Assembly: GCA_037176885.1 (NCBI GenBank)
Contig: JAWWNJ010000033.1
Span: 310,001-374,000 of the forward strand
DNA from: Favolaschia claudopus
Taxonomy: Eukaryota > Basidiomycota > Agaricomycetes > Agaricales > Mycenaceae
Length of the DNA: 64,000 nt
Reading direction: 5' to 3'
The notes under the pieces were generated by a model. It had not been told where the DNA came from. It did no database searches and saw only the letters and a program-made list of their open reading frames with translations. A program made the translations under genes and the position numbers. Shown here piece by piece: positions 1 through 9,549 of this stretch; the stretch's first letter is position 1, and each line of letters begins with the position of its first letter.

Positions 1-47
1 GGAGTGTGCAAGTTCCATCAATCCAAGAGCACAGACAAGGATAAGTA

Positions 48-200
48 GTGAATGGCCGACACCAGACCGAAGCCTTGGGCCATCAATGCAAAACCAAAAC
101 AAGAGTGCGAGCATCAAGGGAGAGGAACAACATCAAGTCAAGGAGGACAGAACGAGGGGTGAATGGCAGACACCAGACCGGAGCCTTGGGTCACCAATGC
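48..200. repeat. Pair of 42-bp direct repeats, 111 bp apart
   Basis: Two nearly identical 42-bp blocks lie at 48-89 and 159-200, each starting gtgaatggc and ending caatgc. They may belong to a larger tandem array cut by the window edge. No coding meaning is supported. Confidence 0.6.
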
Positions 201-517
201 GACAAGGAGGATGGGGGGGTTCGAAAATGAGGTCGGAAACAAGGTAAAGAACAAAGTTTTAAAATTTTGAAAATTCTGCAAATTGAGAAATCGATCTGGC
301 GCGCACGCGTTGCTTTCCATTCGGACAAGCTCCGCTCGTTGCGCTCCAGTCGTCGCCTCCCTCCGCACATCGGCGCGCTGCTTCGCTTCCGTTCGTGACC
401 CTCACGGTAAGCTTTGCTGGATGCGCTCCGGTCATCACCTCCCTCCACGCATCTTTTACCGGAATCCACAGGTACCGTTCTATCTTCCTTTTTATGAAGC
501 CCAGGAGGAGACACTTA

Positions 518-895
518 CAGTTGCGGCAAAATCAAATTACTTACCAAATATGGAAATTCTCATCAATCCCCTCCTTTTGCACCCAGATGAATGGTTGTTT
601 CATGCGGTAAGCGGACAGAAATACTTAGAGGCTCCATCTTGTACGCCTGGCGTAGAAAAATTTGTGTCTTTGCATTGATGTTGGCTGGATAGCCGCCAAG
701 TTTGTGTATATCAAAGTGCGGCCAAAATCAGTTGGAAGTATGATGAATTTGGTTATTTTTTGTGCCTAGATGTATTCAATCAAAGAAGTACAATCCTTCT
801 GTGCCATTCCAGCCTACGTATGGTTTTTCTGTGCGGTCGGGCAGTTCTGATGAGAATTTCCTTATTTGGTAAGTAATTTGATCTTGCCGCAACTG
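518..895. mobile_element. TA-target MITE, about 50-bp terminal inverted repeats
   Basis: The left end begins CAGTTGCGGCAAAATCAAAT and the right end is its reverse complement over about 50 bp with few mismatches. TA dinucleotides at 516-517 and 896-897 flank it, as expected for Tc1/mariner-type insertion. There is no transposase inside, so it would be moved in trans. The first bases resemble the elements at 8267-8635 and 53055-53181, suggesting one superfamily with diverged interiors. Confidence 0.8.
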
Positions 896-1164
896 TAGTC
901 TGTAGGTCGACGAAGGTGGTGTGGGTGGGAAGAAATGATAGAGAAAAGAATTTATCTTCCTTTTTGATGAAGGGGTGGGTGGGTGGGTGAGGAAAACGGG
1001 GATGCGGGTACGGGAGACGAAAAAAATTAATGAGGGAAAGGCAGGCAGGGAAGATGGAGGCCAGGGAAGAAGTTGGTACCACCGGTTTCTTGTGCTTCGC
1101 GTACCTCCGAATGTCGATGGAGGGTTACACAAGAGACGGGGCAAGGGTGAACAAGCAGTGTGCA

Positions 1165-1480
1165 GGGGAAGCCCAAGGACGACCGAGGTGGTGACCTGCA
1201 CAAGCGCCTTTCGGCGTTTGGAGAGGGAGTGGAGGAGTGCGTAGGGGAAGCTCCCACTCAAGTGAGATGGTGACCTACACAAACGCCGCATGACGGCGCT
1301 CGAAAAGGGATAGGGAAAGAGTATGCAGGGGGAGCCGCCTTGGTGACCTGCATAAACACCGTACAACGGCGCTCGGAAAGGCGAGAAAGGAGTATACAGG
1401 GGAGGCCCCGCTCGAACGAGGTGATGACCTGTATAAACGCCCAAAAGGCGCTCGGAAAGAGGGGAGGAATGACGCCACAG
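1165..1480. repeat. Degenerate tandem repeat, about four 70-85 bp units
   Basis: The phrase gtgacctgcayaaacgcc followed by an ggcgctcggaaag-like tail recurs at about 1193, 1271, 1345 and 1424. Between these anchors the sequence is purine-rich and similar from unit to unit. Frame is not maintained between units, so this is a minisatellite-like array rather than a coding repeat. Confidence 0.65.
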
Positions 1481-1703
1481 ATGCAGGCGTTGATGTCCGA
1501 AGTGAGCAAACAGACAGAAGGGGAGTGTAGCGAACTCAAGCATTTAGGAAGAGGGCTAAAATCCCCACAGAACTCAAAAGCTCTGAACCTAATTCTACTG
1601 GTTGTAGACAAGTCCGCCGGAGAAGTGAGGAGCCGCAGAAAACCAAAAGAACACTAGACGGTGGCCGGGAGCATGGCCGAGAGCAAGTCGAAGGAACAGA
1701 CAA

Positions 1704-2268
1704 CAGTGTTCGCCCTTAAGCCTTAAATTCGGGTCTGGCCGACCCTTAAGGCTTATTAAGCCTTATCCCTTAATAACCCTTAAGACCTTGAAGCCTTAAT
1801 TTCCTCTTTAGGTAGGTAGTTCCCACCCTCCAACAGGCGCAAAATTTCAGTGGAGTATATATATTAGACCATATCTGTGCACAAAGCACTTCAATCTTCA
1901 GTTGTTTCATGTTAAGGTCAGTTCCTTTGGATGTTACCAAATTCCTGAGCAGTTGGAGAGGATTGATGAATTTAATGACGCCCCCATCAATTATTTTATT
2001 CGGTACATTTCAAGCGGCGCCGGCATGGCATCGATCTTGTTCCGAAGGAGGATGCAAAAAGCCCCAGGCCGAGAAACCCGACAGCCACCATATGATCGGA
2101 GGTTACTTGGCACTGGGACCGGAGATACCCGGGCTGGCGGCACGACACTCGCATCACCCTTAAGGGCTCGTAAGCCCTGGATACCTGAGCGGCCAGTGCT
2201 TAAGGCTTATGTTAAGGCCTTAATAAGCCTTAACCTTAATAAGGCCTTATCCCTTAGGGCGAACACTG
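1704..2268. mobile_element. hAT-type MITE with TTAAGGC arrays
   Basis: The terminal inverted repeats are CAGTGTTCGCCCT (13 bp, perfect). An 8-bp target duplication, acagacaa, stands at 1696-1703 and 2269-2276 and is exact, which is the hAT signature. Inside both ends, at about 1710-1815 and 2155-2260, are arrays of CTTAAGG and AAGGCCTTA words. Such subterminal repeats are where hAT transposases bind in known elements. Length is 565 bp and no transposase is encoded. The open frame at 1902-2324 runs through the array and is not a gene. Confidence 0.93.
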
Positions 2269-2416
2269 ACAGACAAGCCAGAAAAGAGTGCCGAGGGAAC
2301 GGAACAAGTCCCCCGACATTTTGAATGGTCGAAACGGGGAAGGTGCGCAGCGAAGCCTGGTGAGAATTTTCCGTGGTGCAAAGAGCTAACTCTGCCAAAG
2401 ACAACAAATTGAACCA

Positions 2417-2470
2417 ACCAAAAGGAGATGCTGCACCGCCGAGGAGGCATCTCGTTAAAGAACGGTTAAT
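2417..2470. repeat. Dispersed 54-bp repeat with hairpin (copy 1)
   Basis: GGAGATGC and GCATCTC form a hairpin, followed by gttaaagaacggttaat. A copy with few changes lies at 45523-45576. Both copies are 150-220 bp downstream of a hAT MITE. The family is not recognised; it may be part of a larger eroded element. Confidence 0.6.
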
Positions 2471-2659
2471 TAATTCATTTTCGTCCTTTACTTCAACTCT
2501 ACTTCAACTCCACTGTACAGTCGTAAACTAGGAAGCGCAACACAAGTTCAAGTTCGTCTCGCCTGATTTGATGGGCCGGGCCGATTTCATTCATCAGTGA
2601 TCATCGACCAATGTGATGGCAGATCGTAGGCTTCGGATTCGAAGGTGCAGAACGCTATA

Positions 2660-2990
2660 GGGGCGCTCAATTCTTAGCTCGTCAGCTCGTCTCGTCCGTA
2701 AAATATCGATTTCCTGATGAGGGGATCAAAATTTGATGGGAAGTGGAGAGAAATGCGGAGTGGATCAGCAGCTCATCAGCTCATCATGCAATTCAATACT
2801 TATAAGGGGCGCTCAATTCTTAGCTCGTCGGCTCGTCTCGTCCCAGAAACTATTTAATTGCATGATGAGCTGATGAGCTGCTGATCCCACTCCGCATTTC
2901 TCTCCACTTCCCATCAAATTTTGATCCCCTCATCAGGAAATCGATATTTTACGGACGAGACGAGCTGACGAGCTAAGAATTGAGCGCCCC
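2660..2990. mobile_element. Long-palindrome MITE (arms about 140 bp)
   Basis: The sequence from 2660 reads GGGGCGCTCAATTCTTAGCT and continues as an almost perfect inverted repeat of the segment ending at 2990. TA flanks both sides (2658-2659, 2991-2992). The loop holds a third, direct copy of the terminal motif at about 2802-2848. The transcript would be a near-perfect long hairpin. There is no coding capacity. Confidence 0.85.
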
Positions 2991-3842
2991 TATACTCGCC
3001 TTAGACCCGTACTTGCAGTGCTTGATTTTTCTACACGTTTATCTCTGTCTGATCTCTTCCGAAGCATCTTTCTCTGTTCCAGTCGTCCGCCTCCCTCAAG
3101 GATGTTCAGACTTTGGATTCTTCAAGTGAGTCGTGACTGAGTCCATTTGTGGCAGTGCTTGCCTATCACACAGGTGCTTCCGAGTCGGGCAGCCTCACAC
3201 TCAGCCGGGACTACTCATAATCCTCATTCTCACAATAAATCGACTCTGGTACTGTATCACAGAAAAGATCCGTTGCGAGAATTGATTGATCTTGAGGAGA
3301 TAAAATCATTCACGAACTTTGATCTAATGGGGAAGCTTGTCATCGGTATAGGGCTCCAAAATGCAGATGCTTACAAATGACTGGGTGCTTTGTAAGCACA
3401 GCTGTAAGCACTGTGCGGGCCTTTCCTCGGATTTCGGATATCCAGCTGTCGGTGTCATGTCGCTGTCACTGTCCATGTGACTTCGGACTACGCGCCGAAT
3501 GTTTCCGACTCCGAGTGCTCAACTTTCGTTCAACTCTTGCTCAGCTCAAGTTCAATTGGCCTGCTTGAACCTCATGTGCTGTGATAAATATATGTACAGT
3601 ACCTTACCAACACCTATATACTCAATGGTTGCTTGCTCATTAAGAAAGAATTCAGTAAGCATCCAATGCTTTGAGCAACTTCAAAAAATTACCAGACTTT
3701 GTGCTACTACCAGTGTCTTGGATATACTTACCACTATCCAGTGAGTATAAGCTTTAGCTGTCAAAATTAATAATCCAGAAAAAACAGGGCCGCTGAGTCA
3801 CTGCAACCAGATTCATCAGGAGCAGAGTTTTGAAGGTGAATA

Positions 3843-4321
3843 CTGTACAATTACGTTCAAATCGTTAATCACGCGTCACACCCACCTCTGTCGAACCGAA
3901 TTTTTGCCCTGTGTCACTGACTCACGCCTCACACGGGCCATTGTCGAAAAAAATCCTTCAAAATGGGATTTTGCTCAAAAAATCACTTTGCTAGTAATGT
4001 GGGCCCTCTGGTGTGTTTTCTTGACTTCTTATGTTCAATTTCTTCTAGGTTTCCACGTGAAGTGATTTTCAACTGATTTCTCGGTACCGTCTGAAATGCG
4101 GTTTTTTTGCTCGGTGTATAGTATTTCTCCACCGCATTCCCAATCCTCGCGGAAAAAATCCAGACTCACTTACTCAATGTTTTCAGGCTCCTCCTCGCGA
4201 GACTGGGGGTTGTCGAAAATTTGCGCCCTGTCACACCACGCCAGGACCACTGTCGAAATGTCGAATTGGTTCAGGCGCGTCACGCGTCACCCCCCATGTC
4301 GATTTGAACGTAATTGTACAG
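3843..4321. mobile_element. TA-target MITE
   Basis: The ends are CTGTACAATTACGTTCAAAT and its reverse complement, flanked by TA at 3841-3842 and 4322-4323. Length is 479 bp. The interior carries repeated gtcgaa and cacgcgtcac words but no supported gene. Confidence 0.85.
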
Positions 4322-4476
4322 TATATGAGGGCGGTTACTGAGGCCGTTTTGAGGTTCATCAACTGAATAAGTTGGTTACCCAAATCGGGCGAAAAACTGC
4401 TCGAGCCAGTAATGTTGCCCGAATTGATTTAGCAAGATTAGCTACTGTATGTGGATGAATTGGACGTATTCAACTA

Positions 4477-4642
4477 CAGTCGAAGCTGTCATAACCCATA
4501 GGCCTCGGTTAGGTCAGAAAGGTATGGGGTATGGCAGATTTATGGGTTATCCCAGCCAAAGGTCAGTCAAAATCCCCGAGAAATGTATGGGTTAAGGCAG
4601 ATTATGGGTTACGATAGCTATAAGTTATGACAGCTTCGACTG
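4477..4642. mobile_element. TA-target MITE, ATAACCCATA family (copy 1)
   Basis: The ends are CAGTCGAAGCTGTCATAAC and its reverse complement, with flanking TA at 4475-4476 and 4643-4644. The interior repeats the words taacccata and tatgggtta. A second member lies at 27069-27250. It encodes no protein. Confidence 0.85.
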
Positions 4643-4738
4643 TAGAATATTGAATTCCCATTCGCACTGAAGCAAGCTTACCCTCCTATGTGGACCATTG
4701 TCCACATACCCAACATGTTCATTCTACTTATGTACGCC

Positions 4739-4881
4739 CCAGACGTTATAGCGTGATCGTTACCTCAAAATCTCTTATCATCTATTGAAACTCCGCCGGA
4801 TCAATCCGAGTCAGATAAGATAAGAATCCCGCCCTCAAGCAGTTTACTGGTCACGCTATAACGTCTGGGTTACCGAGACAG
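4739..4881. repeat. CCAGACGTTATAG inverted-repeat module (copy 1)
   Basis: CCAGACGTTATAGCGTGATC at the left is mirrored by the right end near 4868, followed by gttaccgagacag. Related sequence forms both arms of the element at 61391-62320. This copy may be a solo arm or a derivative of that element. Confidence 0.7.
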
Positions 4882-5029
4882 AGATATTGTCAACACCTTT
4901 GTATTACATACATGCCAAGGTATTCCGGAACAGCTGTAACATTGTCAACATCTTTGTACTGTGATGTCAACAAAGATGCAAACGAAGCGTCAACACGGGC
5001 AGGACCGATGACTATACGGCTGGAGGCCT

Positions 5030-5310
5030 GGTGCGAATCCTGACGAAATTTGAAGATTTTGGAATTTTGGCCTGTTCAGATCCCCGCCAAAAATCCTGAC
5101 TTTTACCGTTCAAACGCGATGCCTGGTTCAAAATCCTGACTGGAGCCGCGTCAGCGGCGAAATTCTTTCGGCAAACGACCCCAAAATCACCCGATTTGAG
5201 CCGAAAAATAGGCCTGATACCAAAATCCTGGCTATTTTGGACGAATTTTGGGGCCTAGGCCTGTGTGAATCCTGACTTTTTTGCCCGGATCTGTCCTGAC
5301 TTTTTGGCTG
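5030..5310. repeat. Interspersed AATCCTGACT word array
   Basis: The word AATCCTGAC, usually followed by tttt, occurs at about 5036, 5094, 5134 and 5267. Variants occur at about 5225 and 5292. The sequence between them is A/T-rich with repeated ccaaaa and gaattttgg. No second matching array or terminal inverted repeat was found nearby. It resembles a transposon subterminal region, but that is an inference. Confidence 0.5.
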
Positions 5311-5413
5311 TCAGAAAAACAGGCCTTTATGGAGATTATCATCGGTCCTACACGGGCCCGTGGCGATATAAGTACAACGAAAAAAAAGCCCAAATGCTTA
5401 CTGATCTATCTCA

Positions 5414-6056
5414 ATGGATTTTGACAGATACTACGCCAGGACTCGCCCCAACTCCAATCGAACAACGTTCACTCTGCACATTTGGCAAGGGCCTGAGAGC
5501 GACCCCTATCGTCCTCTTGCAACCTTCCAGGTTCAGTCTCCAGTTACCGCACAGTGGTGGGATAGAGAAAGCAAGTCAACCTACTTAGGCTTCGGAGACG
5601 GTTCCGTTGGAATGATCGTCTTGTCACTGGACGATAGCAATGTGAGCGGTCTGTGCTGAGAAAAATTCTCTTTAACGTATTGAACAGCATGCATCATCCA
5701 TTCAACTAAAAACATTGATCAAGCCCACTGGTGAAGGAATTTCGAGCCTTTCAGTCGACAGCGAAGCCTTAATCTGCTTGAGCGAGAAGCACCTCATATT
5801 CTACGGATTGAACGGGAAATACCTGCATCGACTACAGCTCTCTGCGCTGCTTGAGCTCTGGCTGTATGATTGTACGCATTATCGGATCCACGGAGCCAAT
5901 CGGAGTATAGCTCTTCCAAGGCCATCGAGGTTCTCTCTCACTTCAGTCTCTGAACCGCACTCTTATCTGACTTTTATAAGCTTCTTAGCTACTTGGGAAA
6001 CTGAATACGGAGCCCCCTTTAGTTCCGACGACGAATTGTCTGAACAAGAAAACTAA
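5414..6056 (+). pseudogene. Beta-propeller-like protein fragment
   Basis: Two reading blocks join through a plausible intron at 5642-5687 (46 nt, GTGAGC...AACAG, phase 0). Before it the text TAQWWDRESKSTYLGFGDGS looks like a WD40-type blade. After it SLSVDSEALICLSEKHLIFY looks like another. The family is not securely identified. The 5' side runs into the AATCCTGAC array and the 3' side into a solitary MITE end (TACTCGGTATTGACAAAA near 6064), so both ends look truncated. The last 60 codons may be non-coding readthrough. Most likely it is a relic of a displaced host gene. Confidence 0.4.
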
Positions 6057-6063
6057 CATTATG

Positions 6064-6100
6064 TACTCGGTATTGACAAAACTAAGTAACTGTTAATCCA
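6064..6100. mobile_element. Solitary MITE end (CTCGGTATTGAC family)
   Basis: tactcggtattgacaaaact matches the left end of the complete element at 56759-57644. No partner end is found within a plausible distance, so this is a remnant. Confidence 0.55.
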
Positions 6101-6148
6101 CGATTCCTTCCCGACCCCCCAATAAATAGCTCTCTGTCCTCCGCTCAG

Positions 6149-6495
6149 ACTGCTGCAAATCTATCCCTCACGGTGTTAGAGTCTTTGATCGAGTTTTTTG
6201 TGGACACATATGTATCGATCGACGTTCCTGTGCCTTCTGGAGCTTGTTATCCAAGCCGGACTCAGTGCCGCTGCGACAGAGGTCATATTAGCCCTGGTAA
6301 TTCCATGGTAGCACTGACGAATAAGCAGGCAACAAGCTTCGTTGAGGCGACCGCAAACAGCATTGCCACCGCTATTCAACAGTCATTCTCTGCAGCCACG
6401 TCTGCCTTACAAAGCGCTGTCTCGGCGGCCAACAAATTTCCTGGGGTCAACATCCCCCTACCACCCATTTCTGCACCCGACCTGAGTGTAAGGGG
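6149..6495 (+). pseudogene. PRM1-like plasma membrane fusion protein fragment
   Basis: The frame reads LTVLESLIEFFVDTY and then, four bases out of phase, RSTFLCLLELVIQAGL. After an intron-like gap (about 6298-6330, gtaatt...aagcag) it reads SFVEATANSIATAIQQSF and KFPGVNIPLPPISAPDLS. This matches my recollection of fungal Prm1, a multi-pass membrane protein acting in cell fusion during mating, around its conserved DTYRSTFLC motif. The only lesion in the first block is an extra 4 bp at the DTY/RST junction, producing TA-TG-TA. The fragment stops at the small palindrome at 6489. Identification is by motif memory only. Confidence 0.55.
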
Positions 6496-6525
6496 CATGA
6501 CGGATCAATCCAGTCATGCCCCTTA
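6489..6525. repeat. Perfect 13-bp-arm palindrome
   Basis: TAAGGGGCATGAC and its exact reverse complement are separated by 11 bases. It sits exactly where the PRM1-like coding stops. It could be two abutting transposon ends or a hairpin terminator-like remnant. Confidence 0.6.
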
Positions 6526-6540
6526 TGTACATCATTGATA

Positions 6541-7045
6541 TTCTATACTTTACGCTACTTACGATACTCCCGGTCTCCGATCCCCGTAGTTTATGTTCTC
6601 GTACAGCCTCGCTTGTGTTTATAGTCTCTTGGTTCGTCGTTGTACGCTTCGTCGAATCAACGCCAGTTTCCGGTGCCCGCTCCGCCCCTCGTTCCAGCTC
6701 CGACTCCGCTTTCAGCTCCCGGAGCACCCAGCACCGTGACAGTTTGATGGTCGAAGGGCGGAGCCGCCGGACTCCCGGTCAACGTACTAGTATACAACGG
6801 CGATCTTCCTCAAACACATACCGGGTAAAAGGAACATACCAAACTACAATATAGGAAACATGTTCGGCGAGAAAACACGTGACCGCGTCAAAATAAAACA
6901 ATTAATATTTCCGGTTCCTTTCTGTGATGATGAGGAGATAAGTTCATCCGGTTCTGGGATGCAGTGATATCAACAATGAATCCCGGAAAATCCTGCCATC
7001 CTGCTGACATTCATCCAACCAAAGGTCATGAAATTCATGATGATC
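6541..7045. other. No recognisable gene
   Basis: Only short unsupported frames are present. A serine- and arginine-rich frame at 6516-6854 has no recognisable domain and spans the palindrome, so it is not called. Confidence 0.5.
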
Positions 7046-7047
7046 TA

Positions 7048-7718
7048 CAGCTCCGGACAATCAAACTCGACAAATTTATCGACCTTTTCCCACGACCCCG
7101 ATATGTATCGGAATCGAAAGGAAACGAGTTCAGGAGCCTGCTGAATTTTTTTGGTGAGAATTCATCGAGCTGTTCCGGAGATATCCGCTATTCTTAGTAG
7201 AGGGTAGCCAAAATTCTGGCCGGACCCCCCAAATTACAAGGAAAATTCACTAAAATATTGATTTGAGCTCTTTACGACTGTCTGAGTCTGTTTCTGGACT
7301 CAGAATGAAAATTCAACGAGCCGTTATGTCACAAAATAGGAGGGAACCTGTGGGAACATTGTAACATTTGTAACAACATGTCACAAATATGTCACCTCCT
7401 GTCACCTTGGCATTGCCAATTTCGGGTTCCTCAAAGCAAAAAGGGCTGAGGGACCAGAGTAGTTGCATATAGTATCCTCTGGATGGTCAGCAACCATGAA
7501 GGCTGGGTCAACATTCGTCTGGAGGGGCCAGAAAGGTACACACAATTTCGTTCAGACCGCCCAAAAATTTGGCCATACCCATTTTGTCGTGGGAAAATTC
7601 AGGAGAAATCGTTTTTAGACTTATTCTGGGGTGCTGAACCCGTTTCTGGACTCAGCTAAGTCCAGAAAATAGCGGTTCGACCGAAAATTAAATTGTTGAC
7701 TTTGATTGTCCGGAGCTG
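7048..7718. mobile_element. TA-target MITE, CAGCTCCGGACAATCAAA ends
   Basis: The ends CAGCTCCGGACAATCAAA and the reverse complement match over about 30 bp, flanked by TA at 7046-7047 and 7719-7720. Inside, tttctggactcag occurs twice (about 7290 and 7640) in direct orientation. It abuts the GC-rich duplication at 7721. Confidence 0.75.
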
Positions 7719-7720
7719 TA

Positions 7721-8240
7721 CACAAGCTTAAGCACCCCGCCTTCGGCAGGGCCGGCTCGCCTCCGCCCCAAACCCCGCCTGGATTTTTTTTGCTGGATTC
7801 CTTGCCCGCGGCGCCGCACTGCCGCTCGCTGCACTCGCCGGCGCGCGGCGCCGGGGACCGCTTGTGAGTTTCAACATCTCGACAGCCGGTTGTGTTGTAG
7901 GATGTTGACAAAACCCCGTGATTTTGTGTCAAAAGTCACGCGACTGATGGCCTGGCCCTCTTTTCAAGTACAAGCTTAAGCACCCCGCCTTCGGCAGGGC
8001 CGGCTCGCTGCGCTCCTACGGCTGGTGCACAGCTTCTCGGGGCTCCGCCCCAAACCCCGCGTGTTTTTTTCTTGCTGGATTGCGTGCCCTCGGCGCCGCA
8101 CTACCGCTCGCTGCACTCGCGGTGCGCGGCGCCGTCGGGAAGGTTCGTGGGAACCGGGAGCAACATCTCGACAGCCGGCAGCGACATCTCGACATGGTCC
8201 CGTGGTTTCGTGTCAAAGTCACGTTACTTTTCACGTGAGC
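7721..8240. repeat. GC-rich tandem duplication, two units of about 255 bp
   Basis: caagcttaagcaccccgcct begins each unit (about 7723 and 7971). Both units then share a run of ggcgccgcact, cgctcgctgcactcg, caacatctcgacagccgg and a cacgtgac-like tail. Unit 1 ends gatggcctggccctcttttc. Base composition is much richer in G+C than the neighbours. A fragment of the same family lies inverted at 42797-42955. There is no coding support; it may be a SINE-like or satellite-like repeat. Confidence 0.75.
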
Positions 8241-8266
8241 TGATCCTTGTGTTTTCATGTATAGGA

Positions 8267-8635
8267 CAGTGGCGGCAAAATCTGATGCCACCCCCAAAAA
8301 AGGAAATTTTCATCAAACCGACTCTAATCTGCCCTGGCCATCGCCGTCTGGGGGCGACAATGGCACAGATCCATTGGCACGGCAATAGACTGCCTGTGGA
8401 AGCACGATTGAGAAAGATAGGTCCATTCATTGAGGAGAACTGGGCCAAAGATGGTTGGAAAGTCTTGCCTAAAAAGTGTCAATTTTCGAGGTATCCTAAG
8501 ATGGAAAAAGGCGCATGTGTTTCAAATGTATGTTGAATGCACTCTGAAAGGTTCGACCACAGAAAAGAGAAGAAAACAGGTGAAATTCATGAGAATTTCC
8601 TTTTTTGGGGGTGACATCAGATTTTGCCGCCACTG
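8267..8635. mobile_element. MITE, CAGTGGCGGCAAAATCTGAT ends, 5-bp duplication
   Basis: About 47 bp of terminal inverted repeat begin CAGTGGCGGCAAAATCTGAT. The flanks are tagga at 8262-8266 and tagga at 8636-8640. The five-base match is unlike the plain TA flanks of its relatives at 518 and 53055, so the left flank may have mutated from TA. It encodes no transposase. Confidence 0.8.
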
Positions 8636-8639
8636 TAGG

Positions 8640-9545
8640 ATAGATAGGATACCGGAAATTCATAACAAAACATCATGACTCGGGGTCATGATTTTTATGA
8701 TGATTATGGGGCTGTTCATGATGTTTTTTTTTTTCATGATGTTTCGTTAAGAAAATCACGGCAAAACATCATCCACCGAGGCACAAATAAATTGGACTGC
8801 TGCCAGCTGGAGTCGAACTCCGGAGCGCCGCAGTGCAGTCACACAGCGACTGCATAGGTTACTAAGTATGATAGCAGACAGAACTTCATATCAAGCCGGA
8901 ATTTTGGACAAAATTCTTGAAACTTGAGATTTAGCAGGAACTTGGGGTGGGTTTATAGGCAAAATTTTCATTTCAGAGAAAACGGAGTAACCCTAGTCTA
9001 GGGTGAGAAAAGCGCGAAATTTTTTGCGCAAATTTTCAAAAGTGTGTGTACCTAACTTCAGGTTTCCGAAAAAGGGCCATCGGATTATAGCCTGAAGTTG
9101 GTCAGTAGCTCACTTCAGACCCTAGCAAACATCTGTAGCAGAGATCTCCTGGTTTTGGTTGAGATTTGGTCAAAGTTCAGCGGTGCGGCAGACATTTGAT
9201 GCGTTGATGGGATCTTACAGCCACCGGCTATGGCTCGGCCCGGACCGAAAGCGCGAAATCCGTGGAAGAAAAAAAGATTTTGTGGATTAGAGGGTTTGCG
9301 AAGAGCCATTGGAGCCACTGAATGGCTACCGATTTCCGCATTAGGAAACTTTGATGGGCTAAACTTTCATGTAGAAGTCAAGAAGAGCTGCCTGGAATGA
9401 AATTTGGATACTCGAACCGGAGGTATCTTTTGTCAATACGCCGGAATCTGGACACTTATTTCGCCATTAGCCATTAGCCATTCAATGGCTGCATCGCAAA
9501 CAGGCTATTTTCAGATTTTTGACCCGGGGGATCTCTAGTCTTCCT
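8640..9545. other. No gene seen
   Basis: The stretch has simple repeats (gccattag words near 9465-9490) and a tRNA-like snippet near 8795-8850 that does not fold properly. Nothing else is supportable. Confidence 0.5.
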
Positions 9546-9549
9546 TCTT

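Noticed and set aside
776..1543. 255-codon minus-strand frame
   Set aside because: It runs through the tandem repeat and a MITE terminus and has biased His/Leu/Pro composition without motifs.
1902..2324. 140-codon plus-strand frame
   Set aside because: It crosses the right TTAAGGC array and the end of a hAT MITE; composition reflects the array.
8790..8860. Possible tRNA gene on the minus strand (ggagttcgactcc B-box-like)
   Set aside because: The T stem pairs poorly, no complementary acceptor stem is found at the expected distance, and no anticodon arm is visible.
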